Shown: positions 24,793 to 36,302 of the stretch, piece by piece
How positions within the stretch are numbered: the stretch's first letter is position 1
How the letters are laid out: each line of letters begins with the position of its first letter
Source: Sambucus nigra
Taxonomy: Eukaryota; Streptophyta; Magnoliopsida; Dipsacales; Adoxaceae
Assembly (NCBI GenBank): GCA_949130495.1
Contig: OX422213.1
Span: 58,316,678-58,380,677, forward strand
Reading direction: 5' to 3'
Length of the DNA stretch: 64,000 bases
Program-made: the position numbers and the translations under genes
Notes under the pieces: model-generated
Database searches by the model: none
Seen by the model: only the letters and a program-made list of their open reading frames with translations
What the model was told of the DNA's origin: nothing

Positions 24793-25376
24793 GGCACCTC
24801 ATCCGGTACCATGTTTGACAATTGCATGAACTCCTCCTCATATTTCAGAACTGTTTTCTCTTCCTGGGTGAGGTTTAAAAGTTTCCACCTCATCTCAGTA
24901 CTGATGGAGGAAGGAAAGTACTTGCAGTCAAACCACACCCAGAAATCACTGATCGACATCAAATCTAGCTCCTTGGTTGTAGTGGTGGACTCCCACCACT
25001 GTAAGGCTTCCCCTCTCAGCTTAAAGGTAGCCAAAACTTGCCTCTGAACCTCGGTGCACTCATACATACAAAGGTGTCGCTGTATGTCTTTCTTCCACTG
25101 ACTAGCAATAACCACATCTGAACTTCCCATTAACTTTGGGGGACATGCCCTCTGAAAGGACTCTCCCACTCTTTCCCATGCAGTGGGAAATGGATGCATT
25201 GGAACTGGTGTTACTGCCTGAACCTGGGGTGGGGCCTACTGCACCACCGTTAAGGCTGCATTCACCGCTTGTGCTACTATCGCGACAACCTCTGCTGCAT
25301 TCAGTGTCCCCTGAGCCTGCACTGTCGGCTGCTCTGGATGGGCCAGTCTGTCTCTTGGTGCACGTCGAGGAGGCAT
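24793..25376 (-). pseudogene. Element A gag, 5' part
   Basis: Starts at ATG 25376-25374 (MPPRRAPRDRLAHPEQ). One early stop follows TVVQ. The main stretch (25199-24793) reads ESFQRACPPKLMGSSD, then DIQRHLCMYECTEVQRQVL, LRGEALQWWES and EEEFMQLSNMVPDEVP, the retrotransposon gag (capsid) domain with the conserved GEALQWWE-type core. It is cut by element B and continues at 16960. About 170 bases separate the ATG from the primer site. Confidence 0.9.
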
Positions 25377-25549
25377 CTAAGACGAGAAAGAATTTTATTT
25401 GTCCACAGTTATTACTAAATCTCAAATAGCTGAAGATGTAATCACATAAATAAGATCACAACATGCCTAAATATAGGGCTCTATATCAAATAATGCAAAG
25501 ATGAAAACATAGTAAGCCATACAGATCCTAAAGGACTCTAGAACCCGAT

Positions 25550-25561
25550 GCTCTAATACCA
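25550..25561 (-). promoter_or_regulatory. tRNA-iMet primer-binding site of element A
   Basis: GCTCTAATACCA on the plus strand, TGGTATTAGAGC on the coding strand: one mismatch from the iMet primer site, and two bases inside the 5' LTR, the same spacing as in B and D. Confidence 0.85.
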
Positions 25562-25563
25562 CT

Positions 25564-28194
25564 TGTGACACCCAACCCAATTAAATATAGGGTGATTTGT
25601 CCTTTACCAATTTAAAATAGGATATATGGTTGGTTCATTCTTAGCATAATTGTCGAAAATAATATAATCCATATTAATCACCTATAATAAAATTAAGCTA
25701 AGTGTTAAAACATTTTCCCTTTTTAACAATAACATTTAACTAAAACATTCCAAGTATAAATTATAAACCATTCACCGTACATAGGAATATTATAACTACT
25801 AAACAAGAATTAAATACATAATTAAATAAGACAGAGTAAAACCTCCCAGTTCTAAACTCCAAACCATAAAATAAAATAAATACAACATCTATGATAAAAG
25901 ATTAGAAGCGGGCGACACATGCCCTAAATAGGAAGTCTAAATGAAAAATGAATGGAAAGGATAGATGTGTCTACTGCAAGGACCTACAACTTCCACAATA
26001 GCTATAGCACGTCTGACAATCCAATCTCTAATTTTGGTACCCCTGCGGCTGAGCACCTGGTATAATATATATATATATATATAGCAAAAAGGAAGAGATG
26101 GAATAAACGGGTCAGGGCCCGAGGTTTAAAAATAATTTAGCAAGTATTTGAAATTGGTTCTTAAAACAAGTCTTATACGCATGTTAGTTATCGAACTCTC
26201 ACATGAGCTTCTCACCTCTCATCTATTGTGCACGCCTAACATACATCTAATTTTCCCCTAGTTATATCACCCAGTCTAACTAGTCTGAAGTCATTTTGAT
26301 AGTATCTATACCCACTAGTATTATACTCGTATCGCCCATACAATACGCTTTCAAATGAGCCTATGTCGAACAGCTAATTAACTTGTTTTCTCGTTTTGAT
26401 AATAAAAACATTATACTCTTTAAGATTTATTTTATATATCAACATTTTCATCTCTACTAGCCATACACAATAGAATGATTCACAAGTTTATGCATATATA
26501 CATATAGTCACATATTCCCTATATATATATATATACTCTAATATTGCACCCCCGGGATAAGACCCATTAGCGCACCTAACCGTAATAATACTGCACCCCC
26601 CGAGTTACCACCCATTAGTGCACTTATAAAATTACCCTTGTACCCCGGGTTATCACCCATTAGTACACTTATAATAATATTCTTGTACGCCCTGGTTATC
26701 ACCCATTAGTACACTTAACAATAGAATCCTTGCACCCCCGAGTTATCACTCATTAGTGCACCTAATAGTGTTATCACCCATTAGTGCTCTTAACAATAAA
26801 TATCACATAATAGGCATACACACATCATATTAAAATTTATAGGTATTTCTCCAACCTATATATATACTTCTCATACGTCTTTTAACCTCAACAGTACGTA
26901 TAGTATAAATATATAGATTACTATCTCCCTATTAATCTCTAGGGTACATTCTCTCTATATCGAAATAAGTAAAGTATGTATTCTAACATACTTTCCCAAA
27001 ATTCTGGCTTGTTTAAGTTTACTATAGGGAAGTTTCTCTCACTCCAATAAATCAATAAACTCAAAATTCGGACTCCAATAAATCACGTGAGACCTACTGT
27101 TTCGTCTTCTTCACCAAATTTCAGAGTTTTCTACCCTTTTTTAACCTAAAAACCTCTTATATTCAACACCCAATGCCTCATCATCAATACCCATCAACAC
27201 CTAACAGTTTATAAATCATTCCTAACATCCTAGGATCATTAATTATTCATTAATAATTGTAATTATGTACAATCCCCAAATTAATTCTCATGAACCCTAG
27301 TTTCCAAAATTTCAATTAAAGAACCTAATCAACCCAGATTTGTTCATCAATATATGATTCAATTTCGTAATTAATCCTCTGCATACATGACGGAATATTA
27401 ACATCTAATTAACCCATCCTTTAATCAGCATTTAATCCTCAAATTTTCACCCAATTAACATGTAAATCATGATGAATCTCACCTACTCTAACATGAGTAT
27501 GATTATTGGTAAAAGATAGCAAGTAATAAACAATTGCCTTAAGTCAAAGGTCTGAATCCTTTGGTGATGTTGTCATAGACGCGTTCCTATCTTCTCGATC
27601 TCCACGTTGGTGGTCACGGTTGTACAAGGTAGTGTTAATTTGGCCTTCCCTCTTGGAAATTGGTTCTCCCTCACACCCTCTGTGGCCGTTCTTTACTTTT
27701 CGTCCAGTAAATAAACCCAACTTTTCGTCCAGTAAATAAACCCAAAAATACAATTTACCATAATGCCCTCTTGGGGCGTCGGTTAGGCCTAAAATTATCC
27801 CGGGACCCAAACTAAACACCCAGGTATATTATTCTGACTATCTCGACCCTTCCAGACCCAATGGAGCACTCAAAATGACCATACGAGTTACCAAAAATAA
27901 TTTCTCTTTTTATCCCAATAAATGAGTCTTGACACGACTCACACGCGCATCAGACATAATTTACCAAACTTTCATATTATTCACTATCGACAATTTATCA
28001 AAGTGTATAGTTCCATATTACATATCACCCGGTAATATTAAATCAATAAGTATTAACCCTTGGCATGCTAGTTAATATTTATTTTTAAATCCGGATTAAT
28101 TAACAATTAAATTCTCACATTTTAATTCAATTAATCCCGCTATAACAATTAATCTAATAATTATTTAAATCCTTAATAAATATGGGGTATTACA
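25564..28194 (-). repeat. 5' LTR of element A
   Basis: 2631 bp, from TGTGACACCCAACCC to ...GGGGTATTACA. Compared with the 3' LTR it has lost the palindrome cluster (junction near 27070), part of the last 47-bp unit (near 26768) and a stretch near 27695-27720, where CTTTTCGTCCAGTAAATAAA is duplicated in tandem instead. Confidence 0.9.
26546..26800. repeat. 47-bp tandem repeat in A 5' LTR
   Basis: Five units plus a truncated sixth, homologous to 10166-10440. Truncation joins AATAGT directly to GTTATCACCC. Confidence 0.85.
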
Positions 28195-28883
28195 CATTCA
28201 CATTCCTAGATTTCAAATCTAAACTCTTGTATTTCATTTCATCTTTCCTCCTATGAGGACACACGTTTATTTCATAGGTTTGGATATCACGTGCAAGTTC
28301 TTGGAACCATATGGTATCGACATCATTAAGAGAATCTAGGATTGTGACTTTGGCATTAAATCTTTCAAACAATGACCTTGGGATTTTTTACACCACTCTC
28401 GACTCGGGGATATGCTCACATAAGTTAAACGTGGAGTTGACAATACCAAACAACTTAACGTAAAACTCATCAAATGACTCGTGCTCTAGCATCTTAATCG
28501 TTTAAATTTTAGTGGTCATGTTTTGTAACTTTGAAACACTAACAGTGTCAGTGCCCTCGTGTACGGATTTCAAAATCTCCCCAGCATCTTTTACTCTCTC
28601 ACATGTTATAATATGACTAAACTCTCTGGTGGTCACAATACAAATATAATGTTCACCCCTTGGAATTCAAAGGAGAGGCATCTTTATCTTCTTTAGTCCA
28701 AGATGAATACACTTTGAGTAAACCATTATCAGTGGGAGAATACCATGCTTGCACAACAAAGTTCCAAACGTTCTCCTTAATCAAGTTTAAGAAAAATTGC
28801 ACTCGTGCCTTCTAGTAAGTATAGTTTGACCGATTAAACATTAGTGGTCGGGTAATTGAACTCCCTTCTAGGTTAAAGTCCAT
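28195..28883 (-). pseudogene. Ty1/copia gag, 5' part
   Basis: Starts MDFNLEGSSITRPLMFN at ATG 28883-28881, the usual opening of plant copia gag; then ENVWNFVVQAWYSPT, SWTKEDKDASPLNSKG, and MFERFNAKVTILDSL with RDIQTYEINVCPH (28372-28190), all in the order of the copia gag (UBN2-type) domain, with stops and frameshifts between. The primer site lies 60 bases upstream. The 3' part is at 8931-9198, separated by element A. Confidence 0.85.
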
Positions 28884-28942
28884 CTAAATAATCCTAAACG
28901 TGCACACAAACGGGATATAATATGAAAAAATAGTGTAGCCTA

Positions 28943-28954
28943 TTCAGATACCAA
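28943..28954 (-). promoter_or_regulatory. Primer-binding site of the copia relic
   Basis: TTCAGATACCAA on the plus strand, TTGGTATCTGAA on the coding strand, a mutated TTGGTATCAGAG. Position just ahead of the gag ATG supports the call. Confidence 0.6.
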
Positions 28955-30200
28955 TTTGAGAGTGCAATATGTGCTAGGATTATATGAATTATCAAACAAA
29001 TGCTAATTTTTTTTATTTTTTCAAAGTAATTAAATTGATCATGCACCAATTAAATCGAAATATTATGAAAATATTTTACTAATTTCATCTTGACCTAAGC
29101 ATGCATCTAGGTGATATAGAAATAATAAAATAAATCAAACAACAATATGATAATGTATGAGGAAAACCCATAGTGGAAAAAATCTTGGACGGACCAACCA
29201 CGTAAATCACTCTTATATAAGTATCTCTACAAGGAAAAATTACTCTTACTTAACTGACTCGATGCCTTCAAGCCTCGATGATCACTTTTTTTCTTAAACC
29301 TTCTCCACAGTCTCTTTTGGATGCCTGACAATACTAATCACAATGCAAAAGCTTCTCACGTCTCATTATCCACCGATCTTACCATTGCAATAACTATTTC
29401 CCCATCGTCCCCAAACAATATGAAATCTACCATTTCAAACCGCTAACACAAAATCCACTGCTCAAAACACTCATTATTAAATACATAGTTTTGGTGAATG
29501 ACGCACGAGATTTTAAACGGACATATGAATGATGAAACTTGGATAGTAAACAATGGGTGTAAAATATGATTTAAATGCCTTTTGGTTAGATGAGAGAATC
29601 TATTTTTGCAACCCTTAAAGATAAAATTATTGTGCAAATCTTACATATATAAAATTTCATAATATTAAGTCGGAATGCACTTTGAGAAAATGCATTTGAA
29701 TGGAAACATGAGGGTTAATCGAACGATGTATGCAATCTTATTTGAACGAAATAAAACTGGTTTGAATGACCATCGAGAAAACTTTTATTAAAAACTTTTT
29801 TCTTAACAAAAACATTTCATTTAAAGTTTGTTTGATGTTCGTTTGAACGAAACCATCAGGTTGTTTGAATAACTTATAAAAACTAGTATAAACGAAAAAG
29901 TAAGGTTCTTTCGAATGCCTAAGAAAATAAAAAATATTTTCCTTTTAAAATATTTTTACAAAAAATACCTCAATAATTGTTTTAAGAACATCAACCAAAA
30001 TGTATCCAGGGATAAAACATAATATACATTCATAGATCTTAAGATCCTATGGATGTTGAAGATGAAACTTTGCATGAAACTAGGTAGGATGTTATTGTCT
30101 TTTTAATTGCCCACTACGAGATTCAATCATGCATCATTGGCTTGAAGGACAAACATAACTCAACTCCTAATCTATGACATAAACAAGTTTTATCCAAACG
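28955..30200. other. Putative copia 5' LTR and unassigned AT-rich DNA
   Basis: By position the copia 5' LTR should begin near 28961 and run right, but no outer boundary could be fixed. A cluster of TTTGAACGAA/AATCGAACGAT palindromes occurs at about 29700-29920, resembling those in the gypsy LTRs and hinting that this part is LTR-derived. No gene seen. Confidence 0.4.
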
Positions 30201-30259
30201 GAATAGGGCCAATATACATATATATAAATTGACTCGATGTTAAATTTTTCCTTGCAATT

Positions 30260-31340
30260 ATTTATTTCCACTTCGATGGACCCATTTCTCTCCTTGGCTA
30301 AGACCCTTTACTTCTTCTTTACTGTCTTGGAGTTCTTCACCACATTGAGCTCATGGGAGAGAAACCTCTATGTCAGTTAATGGCATGTCCTTATGGATAA
30401 ATGAAAACACGTCACATCTTTGTTTGAGGACCAAAACCAATTCCTTCTTCAGCTTTGAATCATGGGAGAAAATGATCTAAACAATCTATTTTCGATGTCA
30501 CTATCTACGATCACAGGTTCAATCTCTTCATTCACCTCACCCTTGACATGCTTCTCCGTGTCTTTAGGATCTAATGTCTCTATCAAATAGGTCATCGTCA
30601 TCCTTTATTTCTCTTTGATCGAAGTAAATTATTATCCGTGAGATACAACCTAATTTCCTTTGGCTTTCTTAACGTGGAGAACTTCAACACTTGTTGGACT
30701 GTGGAAGAAACAAGCTCAAACTTTTGCAAGACTATGCGGACAAAGATGAAGTTATAGGTTGAAGCCACGTTCTTATCCATGGTGAAGAACTTTATCATCT
30801 TCATATTGTAGGTGGGTTAAATACCCCCATGACATTTAGCTCAATGGTTCCCAAGGGAACATCTTCTCCCCTAAAAATCAGATAAATGGATGATCATATG
30901 ACTACAAATTCCTTTTTAACATATTTTCCTTTTGATAAAGTCATAGAATAATACACCCATTCATCTCCCATTGTCGACCATAATTCTCTATATAGTGCGC
31001 TCATGGACCATTAGACTTACCACTAGTGCGTCGTCGCGTGGGTACAACATGACACTCAAATCTTCTTTCTAAAAGGCAACTATCAAATGATCTTTATTCA
31101 CTTTATGAGTTTAACTTTTTGTTGCCTCGGTGAAGTTAAATTTATCTCGGTCACTTCTGGCACACACCTTCACTTTATTTAAGTATTCCTTTCTCGCTAA
31201 AAGTCCATATCCTCCCCCTTCTTCTCATCCATTAATAGAGTTCATTCCAAATGATATCATATTAATAATTTCCTTCCTCTCATTGGGACTTTTAGGCAGA
31301 TCATCCATACTGCCCTCATTATAGTCTTCATCAACATGTT
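30260..31340 (-). pseudogene. Tat-type gypsy protease region
   Basis: Minus-strand islands in order: EINMISFGMNSING and LNKVKVCARSDRDKFNF (about 31270-31130); YPRDDALVVSLMVHERTI then RIMVDNG (about 31050-30970), where DNG is the Tat/Athila-type protease active site; GEDVPLGTIELNVMG (about 30870-30820); VASTYNFIFVRIVLQKF ... LKFSTLRKPKEIR (30780-30640), matching the SAYNLILGRP segment; then a pre-RT linker (about 30480-30270) with NKDVTCFHLSI and KERNGSIEVEINN. Reverse transcriptase proper is not recognisable. The lineage differs from the chromoviruses A-D. Stops throughout. Confidence 0.7.
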
Positions 31341-31399
31341 AATCCTTTCTATCATCCTTCTCTATGAAAAGTGACCTTGAACGTCTCCTTCCATTTTAC

Positions 31400-32620
31400 T
31401 TCGACTCGGTATCTCATTCATACCGATCCATGTCATACCATGGCCTCAATTTAATCTTTCAGCATCACACACTTATTTTTTATATGTCCATAATCTTTAT
31501 GGAACGCACACCATTTTCTTTTATCTCACATGTCGTCCGAGGTCTTTAGCTTTTTTGTACAAATTGGTTGCATAGTGCCTCGGATCTCTTCCAAAATATG
31601 ATGTACCCAAACAATGAGTGGAGTCTACTCATCAAACTTCTTATAATGTTTATCTTGCTTTGACTTCTTGGGCTTGTCCTTCTTATCCAAGCTTCTTCCC
31701 ACCTTATCCTTGTCTTGGTTTCCATGGACTCCTCTGCATTCGTAATCTTCCCATCCCTAGCTAGGATCTTGACCATTGTTGTAGGAGGTTCCTTTTTAAT
31801 TTCCCAATATACTTTCTTGGATGAAATCCACTCATGATGGGAGTAGTAGTGATCTTATAATCATAGTCAATGACTTCTAAATTTTAATTGTTGAACCTCG
31901 TAATATATTCTATGGCCGTTCCATCCTCTTTCTACCTAACAATAAGGATATGACCCATTCTCATCCCTATTTTCATATCGAAGTAAAAGTTATAGGAAAA
32001 TAGGTCACCCAATAATTTGAAGCAAATTATTTTCCCCCTCGGGAGCACCATATACCACACATGGGTCGACCCAGTCAAGAAACTGGAAAATTATCTACAC
32101 CTCATCTCATGAGGACTAGAATGTATATTATAAATAACTTGATATTACTTAACCTAATGTATTGGATCATACTTCCCATTATATCTCAACATAATATATA
32201 ACGCCTTAAACATAGTTGGTCTTCGATAACTCAAAATAGAGCCAATAAAATATGACCCTTCAACATAACCCCTCTACAAAGGGGTTTTATTTTTTTTATC
32301 AGATCAACCAACCAATCTTCCAATCGCTGAATAGAACCCTTCCATAACTCATTCTTCTCAGAAATCTTTAGATGGCCATCTCGTTGATGACTATTTATTG
32401 AGCTCTCTTCCTTTTATGGATTAGTTATTAGGCTTGACTTGATTTGGACGAGCATGCAAACTCATTGGTAATTGACAGAAAATATTCCTTTTTGAGTTCT
32501 CATTTCGCCTCGCCTTAGATACTCACATTTTGGGGCCTAGACGATCGAAAGTATTTCCCCTATTCAACCTTTCCAAAACACTTGGTCATAGAGGCTCTAT
32601 CATTTAGCAACAAGCATCTC
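31400..32620 (-). pseudogene. Tat-type gypsy gag
   Basis: Minus-strand islands: ERLNRGNTFDRLGPK near 32570; KEDGTAIEYITRFNN and ITTTPIMSGFHPRKYIGKL (about 31940-31800); KEPPTTMVKILARDGKITN and AEESMETKTR (31800-31690); and near 31505-31450 WCAFHKDYGHIKNKCVMLKD, the atypical zinc-knuckle-like CxFHxDxGHxxxxCxxLK of Tat-type gag. Continues into the protease region at lower coordinates. Frameshifts and stops are frequent. The 5' end is cut near the CACTA terminus at 32634. Confidence 0.75.
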
Positions 32621-32633
32621 TTGTTTTCATGGC

Positions 32634-32930
32634 CACTACTAGAAAACTTGGATATTGCGATGTTTTTTTATGACGCTTTGAAAAACGTCGGTATATAACG
32701 GATTTTTCAAAGTTTATCTTACAACGTTGGAAATCTCTTCACGATTTTAAATAATTGTCAAAAATTTTGTAGACATTTGTGTAAAAGGTCAAAAAATAAT
32801 AACGTCTATTTAAAAGCGTGGCTTATTTCACATCCTTTTTAATAAAATGATCAATTATCAAATTATTTTCCCGCGTAGAGGGCTTACTACTTTCTTGTTA
32901 TTTTTTCTTCGCTCCAAACCTCCTTTTTCA
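32634..32930. mobile_element. CACTA (En/Spm-like) terminus
   Basis: Begins CACTACTAGAAAAC and continues with TTTTTTATGACGCTTTG and AAAACGTCGGTATATAACGG, the terminal and subterminal pattern of plant CACTA elements. Possible target GGC at 32631-32633. No matching right end (TTTTCTAGTAGTG) found in the window, and no transposase recognised downstream, so only one end is supported. Confidence 0.6.
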
Positions 32931-34274
32931 TATTATTCAGAAGTGGTTTTGTTACTCTCTAAACCCTAGACTTTCGTCAAAATCACCACACCTCTGCCCT
33001 CGTTCTATCAAAATCAATGAAATGCTCATTATGATATTTGTTGATTCTTTTCATGGGCCACCGCCAACTTAATCAAATGGAGAGAAGTCTTAGTTTAAGG
33101 TCAGATCTATCCATTTCCTAAAATCATCTATAAATGGGTTTCTTAAAATCAAGATAATCAAATGATAATGTTCTTTATTGATTATGTTTCGAGTAATCTT
33201 GTTGTACAACAAAAGGTGAAAGATGAAATTTAAAACTTAGCTATCTTTGGTATGCATTTCAGTTTCAATTTTTAAAAAATTCAAACTTTTGAGCTTTGAT
33301 GAAAGGTATATTGATTTGTATTTGTGTCTAACAAGGCATCTAGGTAGAATTTTAGATTCATTTCTCATCATGCTTTTCTTATCGTTATGGATATTAACCA
33401 TAATTATTTAAAACTCTAGATTGTTAAGATTAAATATTACATCTTTTCTTAATCAGAATAAAATTTCCTCTTATTTGGATTAATTTGATTGTAATCCATA
33501 ATTGTAAATTATGAGTAATGTACATTATAACTAAAATATTCAGACATTTTTAACAAAATTATATTATATTACATCAAGGGGTAATGACATAAACCTATAA
33601 AGTTTGCTGGTAAATACAAATATTTGACTATAATTTTGTAAAGTTACGATTCGGGTGAAAAAAAATGCTTTACTCATGTATGTCTCAAGAGACTTAGAGA
33701 AATTGAAGAATAAGTAATTGAAGTGAAACTCTGATTATGTGTTTTGAATTTTCTCTTCGTCCGGTAAAACATATATGAAGAATATTTGTTGTGATCAGCT
33801 GTTACTACGATATAATATTTTTCTTGTCAAATTCACATAAAAAAATAGAAACGGATAAAAAAATTTCTTTTACGAAAAGAACTTAAATATTGTAATGTGG
33901 ACAATATGTTTATGTATGTGTTTATTGTACTTATTTATTCAATTAAATTGGATGTATGGTCATCTCTTGATATATACATGTTTTATATTGAAATGGTGGG
34001 AGGAATTGAGTTTTATGATGTCTTGGTTAAAATTAGTTTTGGTGACTTATTATTTTGAATGAATATTGTGAATTGAAGCGCTGCTTTGTATGCTTATAAA
34101 TTCCGTATCTATTATATGTATTTAAGCAGCATTAGTATAATTTAGAATTTAATCTTGATGGGGCTTGAATAATCACTATATGATTAACAAGCCTATATTA
34201 ACTTAGAAATTTCAAATATTTTGGGTTAGTTCTTCGGCTTTAACGCATAATAGAGTTTGTAATCTTCGTATTGT
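32931..34274. other. AT-rich interval without recognised gene
   Basis: Possibly interior of the CACTA element. A leader-like AAACCCTAGACTTTCG occurs near 32960. No coding stretch supported. Confidence 0.4.
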
Positions 34275-36148
34275 CCCTATTCTTTCTTAAACTTGCCTAC
34301 CACATTGGAAACTTGATGTTTTGGTGTCATTATTTTTATTACGACTCAAAAATAAATGTCTTAAATTTGGAACGTTAGATATGCCACTTGGTAGCTCCTC
34401 CACACTAGTGATCCTGATATCTAGCATTTGTGGATTTCGTAGACTCTCCACTGACTTGGGATTATTTCTAACCTTGGTTTCCCATAAGTTTAAGTACATC
34501 AAATTAAACAACCCAACCAACATGTCAAGTATTATTTCAGTAGACACACCCGATAGATCAAGGACCCTAAGTAACTTTAATTTTGATGATATGTCACTCA
34601 GAGAATGACAAGCATGAATTTGTTTCAAATACGAAGAAAGGGAGAATATAGTGTGACATAGTCCGGCATAATCAAATGACTTCACCTCTGTTTTAGACTA
34701 CGCGCTTGGTATTTTCCTTCTAGCCTCTTCACCATCATATTTTGTGAAAAAAATCTCTTAGTCTGATGTCATCACACTCAGAGAAGGACGAGCATGATTT
34801 TTTTTAAATACGAAGAAAGAGCAAGGATAGTGCAGCGTAGTCTAGCATAATAACATGATTTCACCTCTTAATTAGACTAGGCGCTTGGTATTTTCATTAT
34901 AAACTTAACTATTTACCATCATATGTTGTGCATAAATTCTCTTAGTCTGATGTCATCACTCTCAGAGAAGTATGAGCATAATTTTGTTTCAAAGACAAAG
35001 AAAAGACAAAGATGGTGTGACATAGTCTGGCATAATCGAATGATTTCACATATGTTTTAAACTAGATGCTTGGTATTTTCACTATAGCCTTAATTATGTA
35101 CCATCATATGTTATGAATACATTTTCTTAGTTTGATGTCGATGATGAGCATGAATAAGTTTCAAAGACGAAGAAAGAGAGAAGATGGTTTGACATAGTCT
35201 ACCATAATCAAAAGATTTCACCTTTGTTGTAAACTAGGTGCTAGTGTTTTACTTAACTTTGTACCATCATATGTTGTGCAGAAATTCCCCTTAGTCTGAT
35301 TTTATCACAACCATTTCTTCTCGCATTACGTCATGAACTCTAAATTTCTTCACCCTACCACTATCATTAATGTATGTGACATGGATCATTCTTTGAAAGA
35401 TAAATTCCATGAGTTAGTCCTCTTCCACCTCCTCCATTTTCATTCTTTTTATTTTTATAATAAACCCCTTTGCAACCCAAAGTTGATTCAATTTTTTTTA
35501 TTTGATAGGGAAACAATCACGAAAAACACAATAGTATATGAAACTGTGTTTTAAGTAGAACGATATGTCAATAAAACTCAACAAGACTACACTCACATGT
35601 TAAAAAATGGAATTATGGTCAGTTGTCAATTGAGGTTATCATGAACCTTCTTCTAGTTAATAGCCATTTGTTCCTCGAACACACGAGCCCCCAATTTCCA
35701 ATATTATCAGAGGCAACCCTTAACATTTCTTCACAATCACTCAGGATAATGCTTCCAAATCTTTCGGATAACTTCTATTTAGGTGAATTCAAAAGGACTT
35801 ACCGAAGAGAGCCTATGCATCACTCTCCGAGAGAGGCTCAAAACGATGTACACAATTTTTAGGTCCCACTGAGGTCGCTACATTCTGATTACTTATCGAG
35901 AATATAATTCTACTCCCATAATTGTTACATGGAAATGCACCTCTTATTATAATCCGAATAGGTATGCACTAAGAATTATCTAAGACAACAACATATCTTT
36001 TATCGAGAAAATTGTCAATTAGCATCTCCACGAGCTGTCTCTAGGACATTGAATACAAGCTTCTGGGAGTCACCACCTACTTTTACTTGACGAATTCTTA
36101 AACAACGCTTCTTAGAAGTTCTTTGATCCCACTTGTTAGTGATACAAC
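34275..36148 (-). pseudogene. RPM1-like NLR: NB-ARC (from RNBS-A on) and LRR, 3' half
   Basis: Minus strand from 36148: SGIKELLRSVV; kinase-2 KRYVVVLDN (about 35980-36000); RNBS-B-like GSRIIFSISNQNVATSVGPK (35940-35870); RFEPLSESDA (35850-35820); NRSYPKDLEALS, and GLPL as CGLPL with stop before it (35725-35705); FPIK and NQLWVAKGFI (about 35500-35460); MEEVEED; VKKFRVHDVMRE, an MHD-type motif (about 35345-35320); four tandem copies of a 60-residue linker unit; then LRRs, KLKLLRVLDLSG, LFNLMYLNLWETKV, LDIRITSVEELPSGISN, NLRHLFL (34580-34330). Such proteins are intracellular immune receptors acting as ATP/ADP switches. Many stops, LRR domain cut after about three repeats. The P-loop half is at 42664-42830, beyond element D. 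Confidence 0.9.
34597..35310 (-). repeat. Four tandem copies of an about 180-bp unit inside the NLR pseudogene
   Basis: Units start near 34597, 34769, 34951 and 35133 and share CTTAGTCTGATGTCATCA, GACATAGTCTGGCATAATC and TACCATCATATGTTGTG. Each encodes variants of EVKSFDYARLCHTIF...LSSYLKxIHA and EFLHNI, the segment between the MHD motif and the first LRR. Copies differ at many positions. Confidence 0.85.
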
Positions 36149-36300
36149 TATGACACCCCGCCTAATTAAATCCTAGGTGATGAGTCCTAAATTAAATTTA
36201 AACAGGTTTCTCAGTTTGTTCATTCTTAGCATCACTGTGGAAAACATTTTAAATTAATTTAGGACTGATCACCCAGGATTTGATTAGGCGGGGTGTCATA
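36149..36300. repeat. Palindromic 5' end of element D made of two opposed LTR ends
   Basis: 36149-about 36252 is the inverted complement of the last about 100 bp of the LTR (compare 42560-42663: same CAGTGATGCTAAGAAT and TTTAGGACTGATCAC words). About 36245-36300 is the last about 55 bp in direct orientation (TTTAGGACTGATCACCCAGG ... GGCGGGGTGTCATA). The two meet in AAAACATTTTAAATTAATTT. No LTR start is present on this side. Confidence 0.85.
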
Positions 36301-36302
36301 GA

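Larger units (their letters stand above)
9199..28194 (-). mobile_element. Ty3/gypsy chromovirus A, full length but twice interrupted
   Basis: Termini TGTGATGCCCC (9199) and ...GGTATTACA (28194) are the complement of a TG...CA LTR element on the minus strand. Flanked by the 5-bp duplication CATTC at 9194-9198 and 28195-28199. Order on the minus strand: 5' LTR, primer site, gag, protease, RT, RNase H, integrase, chromodomain, polypurine tract, 3' LTR. Subtracting element B (7832 bp), the solo LTR (949 bp) and one duplication copy for each gives about 10.2 kb, a usual length for a Tekay/Del-like element. It is inserted in copia gag. Confidence 0.93.

Noticed and set aside
25136..25429. Plus-strand 97-codon frame
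   Set aside because: Shadow of the element A gag start on the minus strand.
31840..31860. AGTAGTAGTG as the right end of the CACTA element at 32634
   Set aside because: Lies upstream of that end and inside the Tat-type gag reading frame.
36122..36136. TTGATCCCACTTGT as a minus-strand primer-binding site
   Set aside because: It is part of the NLR coding text (SGIKELL region), which continues in frame on both sides.
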